From positions 1 to 64,000 of the forward strand of contig JAHZIX010000023.1 in NCBI GenBank assembly GCA_022601195.1: a stretch of DNA of 64,000 nucleotides, given 5' to 3'. The translations under genes were made by a program, and so were the position numbers. The notes under the pieces are model-generated. The model was not told the origin of the DNA and made no database searches. It was given only the letters and a program-made list of their open reading frames with translations. Shown piece after piece: positions 51,699-59,989 of the stretch (position 1 is its first letter; each line of letters opens with the position of its first letter). Source of the DNA: Deltaproteobacteria bacterium (lineage in GTDB: Bacteria; Acidobacteriota; Thermoanaerobaculia; Multivoradales; JAHZIX01).

Positions 51699-51890
51699 AT
51701 GGAGTGTTCAAGGGAAATTCCGTTGGTTAGAAATAGCCAAGGTCTGGTAGCCGAGGAAGGAGCTCGCGAGGTCAAGGGCGAGATTCTGCAGAAAGTTATA
51801 CTCGATGGGGCTGGCCCAGCAAGGGCTGTCCGACAAGCTCGGCAATCTATGCTCAATCCATGCGACCTTCCACCCAAGGCAAGCTCATGA
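51699..51890 (+). CDS. Small ORF coupled to the Ser/Thr kinase gene
   Basis: 63 codons, MECSREIPLVRNSQGLVAEE onward, ending PPKASS. AAGGAG precedes the ATG at good spacing. The stop (51888-51890) overlaps the kinase ATG as ATGA (51887-51890), so translation of the kinase would be coupled to it. The middle (GAREVKGEILQKVILDGAGP) can form an amphipathic helix. I know no family. It could be a real small protein or a leader whose translation sets kinase output. Confidence 0.5.
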   Translation: MECSREIPLVRNSQGLVAEEGAREVKGEILQKVILDGAGPARAVRQARQSMLNPCDLPPKASS

Positions 51891-54628
51891 AATTTCCCTG
51901 GCGCCGGACCGAGGAGTTGTTTCAAGAGGCAGCGCTGTTGCCCGAGGAGGAACGGCGCGCTTTCCTCTTATCCTCTTGTGGTGGCGATTTGGATTGGGCG
52001 CTGGAGATCGAGAGCCTCCTCGGTGCCGAGAGCCGAGCGGATGAGCGCATTGAGAGGGTGATCGCTGGGACCGTTCAGCTAGCCGCTCGAGAGGGAGCGA
52101 CCTCGAATCAGAGTCTGTCTCAAGTGGGGCCCTACAAGGTCCTGAGAGAGCTCGGTCGCGGCGGCATGAGCACGGTGTACTTGGCGGAGAGGTCAGACGA
52201 ACACTACCGCAAATTGGTGGCCCTCAAGGTGGTCAAGCGAGGCATGGACACCGGGGAGATTCTCCGGCGGCTGCGGCAGGAGCGGCAGATTCTCGCTCAG
52301 TTGGAGCATCCCCATATCTCCCGACTGCTGGATGGAGGGAATACGGACGAAGGTTTGCCGTACTTCGTCATGGAATACGTCGATGGTGAGCCCATCGATC
52401 AGTATTGTCGACGCCTGGGCCTACCCGCCGAGAAGCGCTTAGATCTATTTCGAGATGTGCTGGGGGCTGTCGCCTACGCCCACCGGAACCTTGTTGTCCA
52501 TCGCGACCTCAAGCCGGCCAACATATTGGTTACCGGTAAAGGAGAGGTCAAACTACTGGACTTCGGTATCGCCAAGCTTCTCGATCCGGAGCAGGCGGCT
52601 GAGTTCGGGGCCACGGCAGCGGCGCTTCGCTTCTTTACTCTCGACTACGCCAGCCCGGAGCAGATCCTCGGCAAGCCTCTCAATACGGCTTCGGATGTCT
52701 ATTCCCTGGGGGCTCTGCTTTACGAGTTACTCACCGGCCGACGCCCCCACGAGAGGAAATCTCCGGAAGCTGCTCTGAGCCGACGAGACCTGGAGCGGGC
52801 AGTTTGTGAAGTGGATCCGCAGCCTCCCAGCGAGCGCATCGAGGGGGACGACGTCGCAGCCAGGAGCTTGCGGCGGACCCTTCAGGGCGACCTGGATGCC
52901 ATTGTCCTCAGTGCCCTGCGTCGAGAGGAGAACCGGCGGTACCCCTCGGTGGAGCGGTTTGCGGAAGATCTGCGCAGGTATTTGGAGGGGCTTCCAGTAA
53001 CCGCTCGGCAGGACAGCGTGGCCTACCGAGCCGGTAAGTTTCTTCAGCGCCATCGGCTTTCGGTGGGAAGCGGTATCGCTGCCCTGCTCACGGTCGCTTC
53101 CTTGGTGACCTTCTACACTATGCGGCTGGCCTCGGAAAGGAATCGAGCTCAAGTCGAGAGCGTCAAGTCGAGCCAAGTGGCTGGTTTTCTGACCGGCCTC
53201 TTCGAGCATGCGGATCCGGGCCGGACTCGGGGCGATCAGGTCACTGCGCGAGAGCTGCTGGACCAGGGTTCGGCTCGCATCGAAGCGGAGCTGGCAGACC
53301 AACCGGAGGTGCAGGCCGAGCTCATGGACCTGATGGGTTCCGTCTATCTAGATCTGGGCCTCTACAAAGAAGCGGACCCGATGCTGCGAGTCTCGGAAGA
53401 GCTACGCCGACAGCGTTTCGGAGAAACGGAAGAGGAAGTTGTCTCCAGCCGGCTGCACCGTGGCCAATGGCTTCATGCGGTAGGGAGATACGAGGAAGCC
53501 GAGGCTCTCTTTCAAGAGCTTCTACGGATCCAGACATCGGAAGGAGCAGGCGCTCGCTCCCAGAGGGACAGGGTCCTCGCCGCCTACGCCGACCTTCTCT
53601 TTGACCAAGGGCGGCCAGAAGAGGCGGAAACTCTGTTTCGTCAGGCCTTGGAATTTCGTAGGCTTCACTACGGTGCAGAGCACCCCCTGGTCGCCACGAG
53701 CCTCAACGACCTGGGCGCCGCTTTGTTGAATCGTGGAGAGTTGCCGGCCGCTGAACAGCCTTTGCGGGAAGCTCTCACCCTCCGGCGCAAGCTCCTCGGG
53801 AGCAACCACCCCGACTTGGCCGAAACATTTAGCAACCTGGGAATTCTCCGTTTCAAGCGGAATGACAGCAAGGAAGCCCTCGAGCATTTGGAGCACGCTT
53901 TGGCCACCCGGCGCAGAATTTATGGCCGGGAGCATCCCTCGGTGGCGGATACCCTCAACAACCTGGGAGAGATAAGTCGTCGCAACGGCGATCTGGAAGC
54001 GGCCATTACATACCTTTCCGAAGCTCTGGATATCGTTCGCGAGTTCCAGGGTACCCATCACCCAGCCTACGCCGACAGTCTCGCCAATCTCGCCCGGACG
54101 GTTCAGGTCCGGGGGGACCATGATCTGGCAGTCGATCTTCATCGCCAGGCGGTAACAGCGGCGCGTTTAGCTTATGGAAGGGATCAGGAGGAGGTTGCCC
54201 TGGTCCTCCAGCACCTAGGGGAATCCCTTGTCGCCCGAGGAGACCGGGTTGGAGGCGAGGCCGCCTACCTGGAAGCTCTCGGACTCAGAAGGCGACTCTA
54301 CCCCCAAGGGCATTGGCGCATCTCTTTCCCTCTTTTCCGCCTGGGCAGCTCCCACTTGGAAAGAGGGGCGGCGGCCAGTGCCGAACCCTTCCTGGCTGAA
54401 GCTCTGCAAATCCGTCAAGCGCAGCGGCCAGATCATTGGCGGACGGCTGAGGTCCGGAGTTGGCTGGGCAGCTGCTGGGTAGCCCTGGGCCGAGTTCGAG
54501 AAGGCGGGCAACTCCTGACCCAGGCGGTCGCAGAGCTAGAGCAGGGCATCGGCCCTGAGGCTCCAGCGACGGAGGAGGCCCGCCAGCGGCTTCACCAAGT
54601 GGTCCCGAAGCCTCACTCGTCTTCGTAG
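51887..54628 (+). CDS. Membrane Ser/Thr protein kinase with TPR repeats
   Basis: 913 residues. The kinase domain starts near residue 82 (YKVLRELGRGGMSTVYLAER). ATP lysine is Lys114 (ALKVVKRG), the catalytic loop is HRDLKPANIL (Asp207) and the DFG is at 225-227, with SPEQ in the P+1 region. A transmembrane helix lies at residues about 405-425 (LSVGSGIAALLTVASLVTFY). About ten TPR repeats follow (e.g. EEAEALFQELLRIQ, NPDLAETFSNLGILRFKRND-like units and NNLGEISRRNGDLEAAITYL). This build is common in Acidobacteriota and usually occurs next to a PF07638-type ECF sigma gene. The start MKFPWRR at 51887 is preferred to an ATG at 51860 because of the ATGA coupling. It ends 16 bases into the convergent peptidase gene. 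Confidence 0.92.
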   Translation: MKFPWRRTEELFQEAALLPEEERRAFLLSSCGGDLDWALEIESLLGAESRADERIERVIAGTVQLAAREGATSNQSLSQVGPYKVLRELGRGGMSTVYLAERSDEHYRKLVALKVVKRGMDTGEILRRLRQERQILAQLEHPHISRLLDGGNTDEGLPYFVMEYVDGEPIDQYCRRLGLPAEKRLDLFRDVLGAVAYAHRNLVVHRDLKPANILVTGKGEVKLLDFGIAKLLDPEQAAEFGATAAALRFFTLDYASPEQILGKPLNTASDVYSLGALLYELLTGRRPHERKSPEAALSRRDLERAVCEVDPQPPSERIEGDDVAARSLRRTLQGDLDAIVLSALRREENRRYPSVERFAEDLRRYLEGLPVTARQDSVAYRAGKFLQRHRLSVGSGIAALLTVASLVTFYTMRLASERNRAQVESVKSSQVAGFLTGLFEHADPGRTRGDQVTARELLDQGSARIEAELADQPEVQAELMDLMGSVYLDLGLYKEADPMLRVSEELRRQRFGETEEEVVSSRLHRGQWLHAVGRYEEAEALFQELLRIQTSEGAGARSQRDRVLAAYADLLFDQGRPEEAETLFRQALEFRRLHYGAEHPLVATSLNDLGAALLNRGELPAAEQPLREALTLRRKLLGSNHPDLAETFSNLGILRFKRNDSKEALEHLEHALATRRRIYGREHPSVADTLNNLGEISRRNGDLEAAITYLSEALDIVREFQGTHHPAYADSLANLARTVQVRGDHDLAVDLHRQAVTAARLAYGRDQEEVALVLQHLGESLVARGDRVGGEAAYLEALGLRRRLYPQGHWRISFPLFRLGSSHLERGAAASAEPFLAEALQIRQAQRPDHWRTAEVRSWLGSCWVALGRVREGGQLLTQAVAELEQGIGPEAPATEEARQRLHQVVPKPHSSS

Positions 54629-57600
54629 TCTCCGCAATGAAGCCTCACTTCCGCCGGGGGCCAATCGGCCAGTCCGCAGTTGGCAGGGTCCTCGATGATC
54701 CGTACCGGTACGGAGCGGGAAGCGGAGCGTCCATCGTAGTCCGTTACCGTGCCCGTGAGAACGTGGTCTCCTGGACTGAGAATCAGTGCCGAACGGCTGC
54801 CGGTGCCCACGACCCCATCCAGGTCGGAAGACCAGCTGAAGATCTCGCTGATGTCACGGCCTTGAGAGTCAATGGCCTGGAAGAGGCACTTCACGCAATC
54901 GCATTTCGATAGGGGCCCATCCGGGGCCTCGAGGACAGTGACCATAGGGTCGGTGCCGTTGCCTGGGTCCGGCCCTTCGAAGACTCGGACGTTGTCGATG
55001 AGCCAGCCCAGGTAATGCCCTGATTCCTCGGTCAAACCGTAGGTTTCGAAGTGGAAACGAATGCGAATCGTTTCGCCGCGGAAGGAAGCTAAGGAGATCG
55101 ATGGACTGGTTTGCCAGGCGTCGCCGGTCACCTCGGATATTTCCATCGCCCAGCGGGGTTGCCAAGTCTCGCCACCTTCGGCCTTGATGGAGACTTCCGC
55201 GCGGCCGAGGGCTTGTCGATTCACCCCGGCGAGGAAGAAATCGAAGCTGAGGGTCTCTGTCCCGGGAGCGATCTGAATGGGTGGAGAGACCAAGTCACCC
55301 CGATTGGGTCCCCCGGTTTCCACTACGCAAGTCTGATCGTCGCCGTAGTACATGGCTCCCGTTCCGGTGGAGGCGGGGGGGGACGCGCAGGAGGTGTCGT
55401 CGACGGCGTGCCAGAGACCGGAAGTCATCCACCCCGCGCTGCCGTTCTCGAAATTCTCTTCGAAACCGTCACACGCCACCACGTTGACCATCGCCGTATC
55501 CCTTGTTTGACCGCAGGAGTCTGTCGCCGTGAGGGTGTATTCCGTCGTTTGACTTGGAGAGACGAGGATCTGAGGAGTGGTCTGGCCACCGGGCTGCCAA
55601 AGGTAGTCTCGGTGTGAGCCGCCGAGGGTTCCCAGTAGGGCTTCTCCTCCCTGGCAGAGAGTGACATCCGGTCCCGCATTGGCGAGGCTGCCGCCGCCCT
55701 TGCAGAAGCAGGCAGGGCTGGCGCCACAGGCGATTCCATGGGCATTGAAAGCATCCCAAATAAGACAGCCGTTGGGGGTGCCGTTGGCCAGATTGCCATC
55801 GTCGTCGTCCGCGGCCAGCAGCACCGAATACCAGTTGGACGCACCACAACCATCGACCGCGGCATTCTCGGCAACGCACATCTGTCCCGGGTTGACCAGC
55901 CGGTAAGCTGCCCCTAGTGCTGGTAAAGCCGCGAACCACAGCTCCTCCATGGCGATGCGCCCATTCACCGAGCCCTTGCGGTCGGCCAACTTCTGGTCGA
56001 GGTCGAGGAGCGCCGAGCTGGCGATCTGGCTTTCGCAATGGGCTTGGTAGCCCAGAGGGCCTCTTACCGCGGTACTACCTTGAAAGGGACAGGCGAATCG
56101 GTCGCAATGGAGGCCATCCGGGGTTTCCAGGTTGGCTGGGCTGGCGATGGGAGCTGCGCCTCCTCCGGTGAAGGGGGCGAGATCCCGCACCCCGGTGCAC
56201 CCGGGGCCACAGTTCTCGCACGGGCTTCCTGGTCGTAAACCGCGGCCGATGCAGGCGTCGTCGGTTTGCAGAAAAGCGAAAAAGTCCGCTTGTGCCTCTC
56301 CGGAAGCACCATCCGCTGCTGCTCCTCCCAGAACCGAGTCCGCTGCATGGCCGACCTCGTGCAGCAGAATTCCCGGCACCTCGGCGATATTGGTGCACTC
56401 CTGGTTAGCTCTGGAGAAATAGAAGCTACCTTCCGATTCGCTCCAGGAGGCTTCACATTGGAGCTGCGGCTGGTTGGTCCAAGCGGTCAACGGAGCCGGC
56501 AAGTTGAGCCAGGGGTAGCGTTGGCTCACTTCTAGGTAGCCCTTGGTGAGATAGAAATAGGCATCCCTCGCCGCCTGAGTGTTGCCGGGCCCTCCGTCCA
56601 CGGGGTTTCCACAATCCGTGCCGGTGGATCCTCCGAAATCGAGAATGCCGTTCCAGGAAGAGAGGCTCGTCGCGCCACAGTCGTCGGTGACGGTAATCAA
56701 GGTGCCCTCGAGACCGGCGGTCGCTTCACCTCCTAGGTACTCGAAGTAGCCCGCCTCGTTGGTCTGGCGAATGCCTTGGTGTTGAACGAGAAGGTGAGGT
56801 AGGGGGACCGCCAGAGCAAGGCCGCCGGAGGCCTCGTGAACCTGTCCTCGAGCTTGTCCAAATACCTGCAGGTCGGTGACTTCGAGAAGCTCACCGCTGT
56901 GGGCGTCGAGGCGGATGCGAAGGACGGTCGCCTCCGCAGAGCCCGGAGCGCGAACGGCTGTCCATTCCCATCCCAGGAGGTGGGTTCTGGCCTCTAGGTC
57001 TGGCATCCAGGCCAAAGATAGCCCTGCCGCTGCGGGAAAGATCTTCAACTCCGGCGCCGTCTTGATGGTGAGCTCCTCCGGCGCCAAGGCCAAGGCCTCG
57101 AGAGCCCGAGGGAGAGCTTCCTCTCGGAGGATCGACGGTTCCAGCTGGACAGAGACATCAAAGAACTGATCCGTACCGAACTGAACCACCCGCCCGTGGT
57201 TGATTCTCAGGAAGACCCGGGCCCCATCCACTGGAATCCCCGAATGGACCTGCTGAAACTCCAGAAACCAAAGCTGTCGCTCCGGGTCGGTGGCGAAGCT
57301 GCGGCTTCGATCGAAAGCCAAATCCTTGGGGTCCACTTGCAGTAGGTCTGAGGTCTTGGCCAGGAACTGCCTGGCGGCAGCTTCCATGGCGTCGATCGTC
57401 TTGAGCTTCCCCGCCTTACCCTGACTGACCCCAGGGGCGACCAGGGTTTCTAGATTGCCCGTTCCGACAACGGGTAGCAGGGCAATGCCGGCACCCTGGA
57501 TCAGGTGGGGCCGGTCGCTGGATCGGTCCCAGCGGATTTCCCAATCCGTCCCATGGGAGGCGAAGAACCGGGAGAGGGCTGGGTGGAGGTTGACACGCTG

Positions 57601-57795
57601 TTCGGTTCCCCGAAAGGTTTCGAGAATCGGTTCAGGTCGAAGGGCCGGGGAGGAGAAGGTAGAGGTTGAGTTGGTGAGGCTCGTCTCGGGCTGTGTCGCC
57701 GCAGCTTCTGCCCTCAGGGGATTTAGTGAGCACAATAGGGTAGCTGTGAGGAGTGGAAGCCTCCAGGACTGAATCGATCGCACGGTTTTCGACAT
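54613..57795 (-). CDS. Secreted zinc metallopeptidase with PKD-like and C-terminal beta domains
   Basis: 1060 residues. Signal peptide: LPLLTATLLCSLNPLRAEA. Residues about 60-320 form a pro-domain of the thermolysin-family FTP/PepSY type (AARQFLAKTSDLLQVDPKDL, EFQQVHSGIPVDGARVFLRI). The catalytic motif is GILLHEVGHAADSVLG (HExxH at 479-483), with a second Glu candidate in ASGEAQADFFAF. Residues about 710-790 hold Ig/PKD-like repeats (NAGPDVTLCQGGEALLGTLG). Residues about 790-950 match a MAM/concanavalin-like module (LVSPPIQIAPGTETLSFDFF). The ATG at 57795 follows GAGGAGACTACC. It carries a copy of the shared promoter element on the minus strand and overlaps the kinase gene tail-to-tail. Confidence 0.8.
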   Translation of the reverse strand: MSKTVRSIQSWRLPLLTATLLCSLNPLRAEAAATQPETSLTNSTSTFSSPALRPEPILETFRGTEQRVNLHPALSRFFASHGTDWEIRWDRSSDRPHLIQGAGIALLPVVGTGNLETLVAPGVSQGKAGKLKTIDAMEAAARQFLAKTSDLLQVDPKDLAFDRSRSFATDPERQLWFLEFQQVHSGIPVDGARVFLRINHGRVVQFGTDQFFDVSVQLEPSILREEALPRALEALALAPEELTIKTAPELKIFPAAAGLSLAWMPDLEARTHLLGWEWTAVRAPGSAEATVLRIRLDAHSGELLEVTDLQVFGQARGQVHEASGGLALAVPLPHLLVQHQGIRQTNEAGYFEYLGGEATAGLEGTLITVTDDCGATSLSSWNGILDFGGSTGTDCGNPVDGGPGNTQAARDAYFYLTKGYLEVSQRYPWLNLPAPLTAWTNQPQLQCEASWSESEGSFYFSRANQECTNIAEVPGILLHEVGHAADSVLGGAAADGASGEAQADFFAFLQTDDACIGRGLRPGSPCENCGPGCTGVRDLAPFTGGGAAPIASPANLETPDGLHCDRFACPFQGSTAVRGPLGYQAHCESQIASSALLDLDQKLADRKGSVNGRIAMEELWFAALPALGAAYRLVNPGQMCVAENAAVDGCGASNWYSVLLAADDDDGNLANGTPNGCLIWDAFNAHGIACGASPACFCKGGGSLANAGPDVTLCQGGEALLGTLGGSHRDYLWQPGGQTTPQILVSPSQTTEYTLTATDSCGQTRDTAMVNVVACDGFEENFENGSAGWMTSGLWHAVDDTSCASPPASTGTGAMYYGDDQTCVVETGGPNRGDLVSPPIQIAPGTETLSFDFFLAGVNRQALGRAEVSIKAEGGETWQPRWAMEISEVTGDAWQTSPSISLASFRGETIRIRFHFETYGLTEESGHYLGWLIDNVRVFEGPDPGNGTDPMVTVLEAPDGPLSKCDCVKCLFQAIDSQGRDISEIFSWSSDLDGVVGTGSRSALILSPGDHVLTGTVTDYDGRSASRSVPVRIIEDPANCGLADWPPAEVRLHCGDYEDE

Positions 57796-57865
57796 CGGTA
57801 GTCTCCTCGAATCTGTAAGTGTCGCCCAGGCTCGTTGGCCGAAATGGATCAAGAGGATCTCTCTC

Positions 57866-57901
57866 TGCCTGTCTTATCGCAAAGCGCTATTAATCTCCCT
57901 C
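57866..57901 (-). promoter_or_regulatory. Shared ECF-type promoter element, copy 5
   Basis: Read on the minus strand: TTGAGGGAG with GAGGGA at 57901-57896, 15 bases, then GCGATAAGACAGGCA (57880-57866). About 75 bases before the metallopeptidase ATG at 57795. Confidence 0.6.
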
Positions 57902-57942
57902 AAGAATCTAGCCAAAACGGGTGATGACCCTCTTTTTGGCTG

Positions 57943-58938
57943 CTAGGGTTCGGCTCGAAACGCCGAGCGGTAGGCGCGGGGGGTGGTTCCCAGGTGTTGT
58001 GCCAAGTGCTTTCGCAAATTGGCGGCTGACCCCAGGCCGGACCGTGTCGCCACTTGTTCGATGCTGCCGTCAGACGATTCCAAGAGCTCCCGCGCCTTCG
58101 CGATCCGCTGCCGAATAAGCCACTGGTGAGGGCTCAAGGCTGTGACCTCTTTGAACCGTCTCTGAAAGGTTCGCAAGGAGAAGCCGAACCGTCGGGCGAC
58201 GGAATCCACCACTAGGGGTTGGTCCAAGTGGCCTATGAGCCAATCGAGCACGGGGCCGAAGGGGTCGTCTCCGGCACCTCCGGCTGGTGCCTCGGCATAT
58301 TGGGCCTGCCCCCCGTCTCGGTGCACTGGAGCGACCATTCGGCGGGCCAGGGTGTTGGCGATGGACAGGCCGAAGTCCTCGCGAACGATAGCGAGACAGA
58401 GGTCCAGGCCCGCCGCGCAGCCGGCGGAGGTCGAGATCTGTCCGGGTTTCGAGTTGTCGTGCAGATAGAGGGCGTCTTCTTCCACCTGAATCTTGGGGAA
58501 AGATCGCTTTAGAGAGTCGATGTGGAGCCAATGGGTGGTCGCAGCTCGGTGGTCCAGGAGGCCGGCGTGGGCCAAGGGAAAGGCTCCCGTGCAGATCGAG
58601 ATCAAGCGGGCACCTCGAGCGTTGGCAGCCCGCAGGGCTTCGAGAAAATTCTCCGCGGGTCGGTCCAAAGTCTCCCGCCAGCCAGGGATCAGAATGGTGT
58701 CAGCTCGGGCGAGGTCCTCGAGTTTGCCGGTGGGGCGAATCTCCAGGCCATGGTTCGAGAAGAGCCTTCCCCGCTCGACGCGGCAGGGCAAGAACTCGTA
58801 CCAATCCGGCACCAACTCTGTGCGGTCTCGGCCGAGGATCTCCCGTGCAACGCTGTATTCAAAGCCCAGCAAGCCGTTGTAGATGGCTACGGCAATCCGG
58901 TGCCTTTTGACGGGCTTATTTTCGTTTCCGGAGTTCAT
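57943..58938 (-). CDS. GlxA-family AraC regulator (DJ-1/PfpI plus HTH), copy 1
   Basis: 331 residues. Residues about 12-190 form a DJ-1/PfpI domain (RIAVAIYNGLLGFEYSVARE) with the elbow ARLISICTGAFPLAHAGLLD; the Cys is at the family position. The C-terminal AraC part has VVDSVARRFGFSLRTFQRRF and IEQVATRSGLGSAANLRKHL. Members regulate arginine, carnitine or other nitrogen metabolism. Its start overlaps the end of the EamA-type exporter gene by 23 bases, so they are co-transcribed. A near-paralog is at 61921-62952. Its likely target is the 11-bp inverted repeat upstream of the exporter. Confidence 0.88.
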   Translation of the reverse strand: MNSGNENKPVKRHRIAVAIYNGLLGFEYSVAREILGRDRTELVPDWYEFLPCRVERGRLFSNHGLEIRPTGKLEDLARADTILIPGWRETLDRPAENFLEALRAANARGARLISICTGAFPLAHAGLLDHRAATTHWLHIDSLKRSFPKIQVEEDALYLHDNSKPGQISTSAGCAAGLDLCLAIVREDFGLSIANTLARRMVAPVHRDGGQAQYAEAPAGGAGDDPFGPVLDWLIGHLDQPLVVDSVARRFGFSLRTFQRRFKEVTALSPHQWLIRQRIAKARELLESSDGSIEQVATRSGLGSAANLRKHLAQHLGTTPRAYRSAFRAEP

Positions 58939-59875
58939 CGCTTTTGTTCCCCTCCTCCCTAGGCTGCCTCTTTCGGGCCGAAGTGATTAGAAACACCGCG
59001 GTTATCACTGCGATAGAAGCCAGCAGCACTCTCGAGTCGAGAGCTTCGCCGGCCAGTCCCCAGCCCAGCAACACCGCTACCACCGGATTGACATAAGCGT
59101 AGGTGGAGACCTTGGCGGGCGTCGACACCTTCAACAGCCAGACGTAGGCCGAGTAGCTGACAATGCCGCCAACGATGGACAGGTAGAGGAGGGCCCAGGC
59201 TGACCGAGCCGAAACGCCGGCTAGGTCTATTCGTTCGCCTAGGGCGAATCCACCGGCAAGCAGGAGAGTCCCCCCTAAGAGCATCTGCATCCCAACGTTT
59301 TGTAGGGTCGAGGAAACCTGGGGTGCGCTCTTGGAGTAGATCGACCCCAAAGCCCACGAGAAAGAAGCGATACAGATCACCGCGGCCCCCAGGGGGTCCA
59401 CCGGCGCTCCGCCTATCTGTTCCGGTCCGATCAGGATGGCGATACCCGCCAAACCGAGAAGCAGACCCAGTACCACCGGAGCTCCGGGTTTGTTGCCGCC
59501 GGGCCGAAGCGCCTCGAGGACTACCATCCAAAGAGGAACCGTGGCCACGATCAAGGCTGCCACTCCGGAAGGCACGATCTTTTCCGCCCAGGTGAGAAGG
59601 CCATTGCCGAAGACCAACAACAAACCGCCGACGACCAGCGCCGATCTCCACTGCACCCAAGTCGGCCATGGTGCACCCCTTCTGTAGGTCCATGCGAAGA
59701 GGATAGCCCCTGCGGAGAGAAAACGCAGCCCAGCCATGGTGAAGGGAGGAATGGTCTCGATGGCAAAGAGGATGCCGAGGTAGGTCGAACCCCAAATGAA
59801 GTAGACGGCAGCGAAGGCCGCTAGAACTGCGAAGAGGGTAGGTTGAGCTTCAGCTGTCGACCTTGTCTTTTCCAT
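58916..59875 (-). CDS. EamA-type DMT-superfamily exporter
   Basis: 319 residues with ten hydrophobic helices in two EamA halves. The first half begins LFAVLAAFAAVYFIWGSTYL (the WGS motif). The second half has AAVICIASFSWALGSIYSKS and ends STYAYVNPVVAVLLGWGLAG, with the family's Pro-containing helix. Probably exports amino acids or drugs. It is first in a two-gene operon with a GlxA-type AraC regulator (23-bp overlap). The promoter region carries a perfect 11-bp inverted repeat that spans the -35 box. The ATG at 59875 fits the family N-terminus (MEKTRSTAEAQ). Confidence 0.85.
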   Translation of the reverse strand: MEKTRSTAEAQPTLFAVLAAFAAVYFIWGSTYLGILFAIETIPPFTMAGLRFLSAGAILFAWTYRRGAPWPTWVQWRSALVVGGLLLVFGNGLLTWAEKIVPSGVAALIVATVPLWMVVLEALRPGGNKPGAPVVLGLLLGLAGIAILIGPEQIGGAPVDPLGAAVICIASFSWALGSIYSKSAPQVSSTLQNVGMQMLLGGTLLLAGGFALGERIDLAGVSARSAWALLYLSIVGGIVSYSAYVWLLKVSTPAKVSTYAYVNPVVAVLLGWGLAGEALDSRVLLASIAVITAVFLITSARKRQPREEGNKSDELRKRK

Positions 59876-59910
59876 GAGCCGAATCTTGGCAGGGAAACCT
59901 CTAGAGAAAA

Positions 59911-59949
59911 AGTGGCGTAATCGTCAAATAGAGTCACAATTACGCCACT
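59911..59949 (-). promoter_or_regulatory. 11-bp inverted repeat over the exporter promoter, candidate operator
   Basis: AGTGGCGTAAT (59911-59921) and ATTACGCCACT (59939-59949) are perfect arms around a 17-base spacer. On the minus strand the spacer holds TTGACG as a -35 candidate, with TCTAGA (about 59899-59904) as a weak -10. An operator for the AraC regulator of this operon is the simplest reading. Confidence 0.6.
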
Positions 59950-59989
59950 CTTGGAGAGCCGCTGAGTAGGCAGAAGGTGTCAACGCAGG

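Noticed and set aside
58916..58970. Extra promoter-element copy (AGGGA, then GCGATGAA) near 58935-58960 on the minus strand
   Set aside because: The spacing is one base short, the first base of GAGGGA differs, and the GCGATGAA overlaps the AraC start codon inside the exporter gene.
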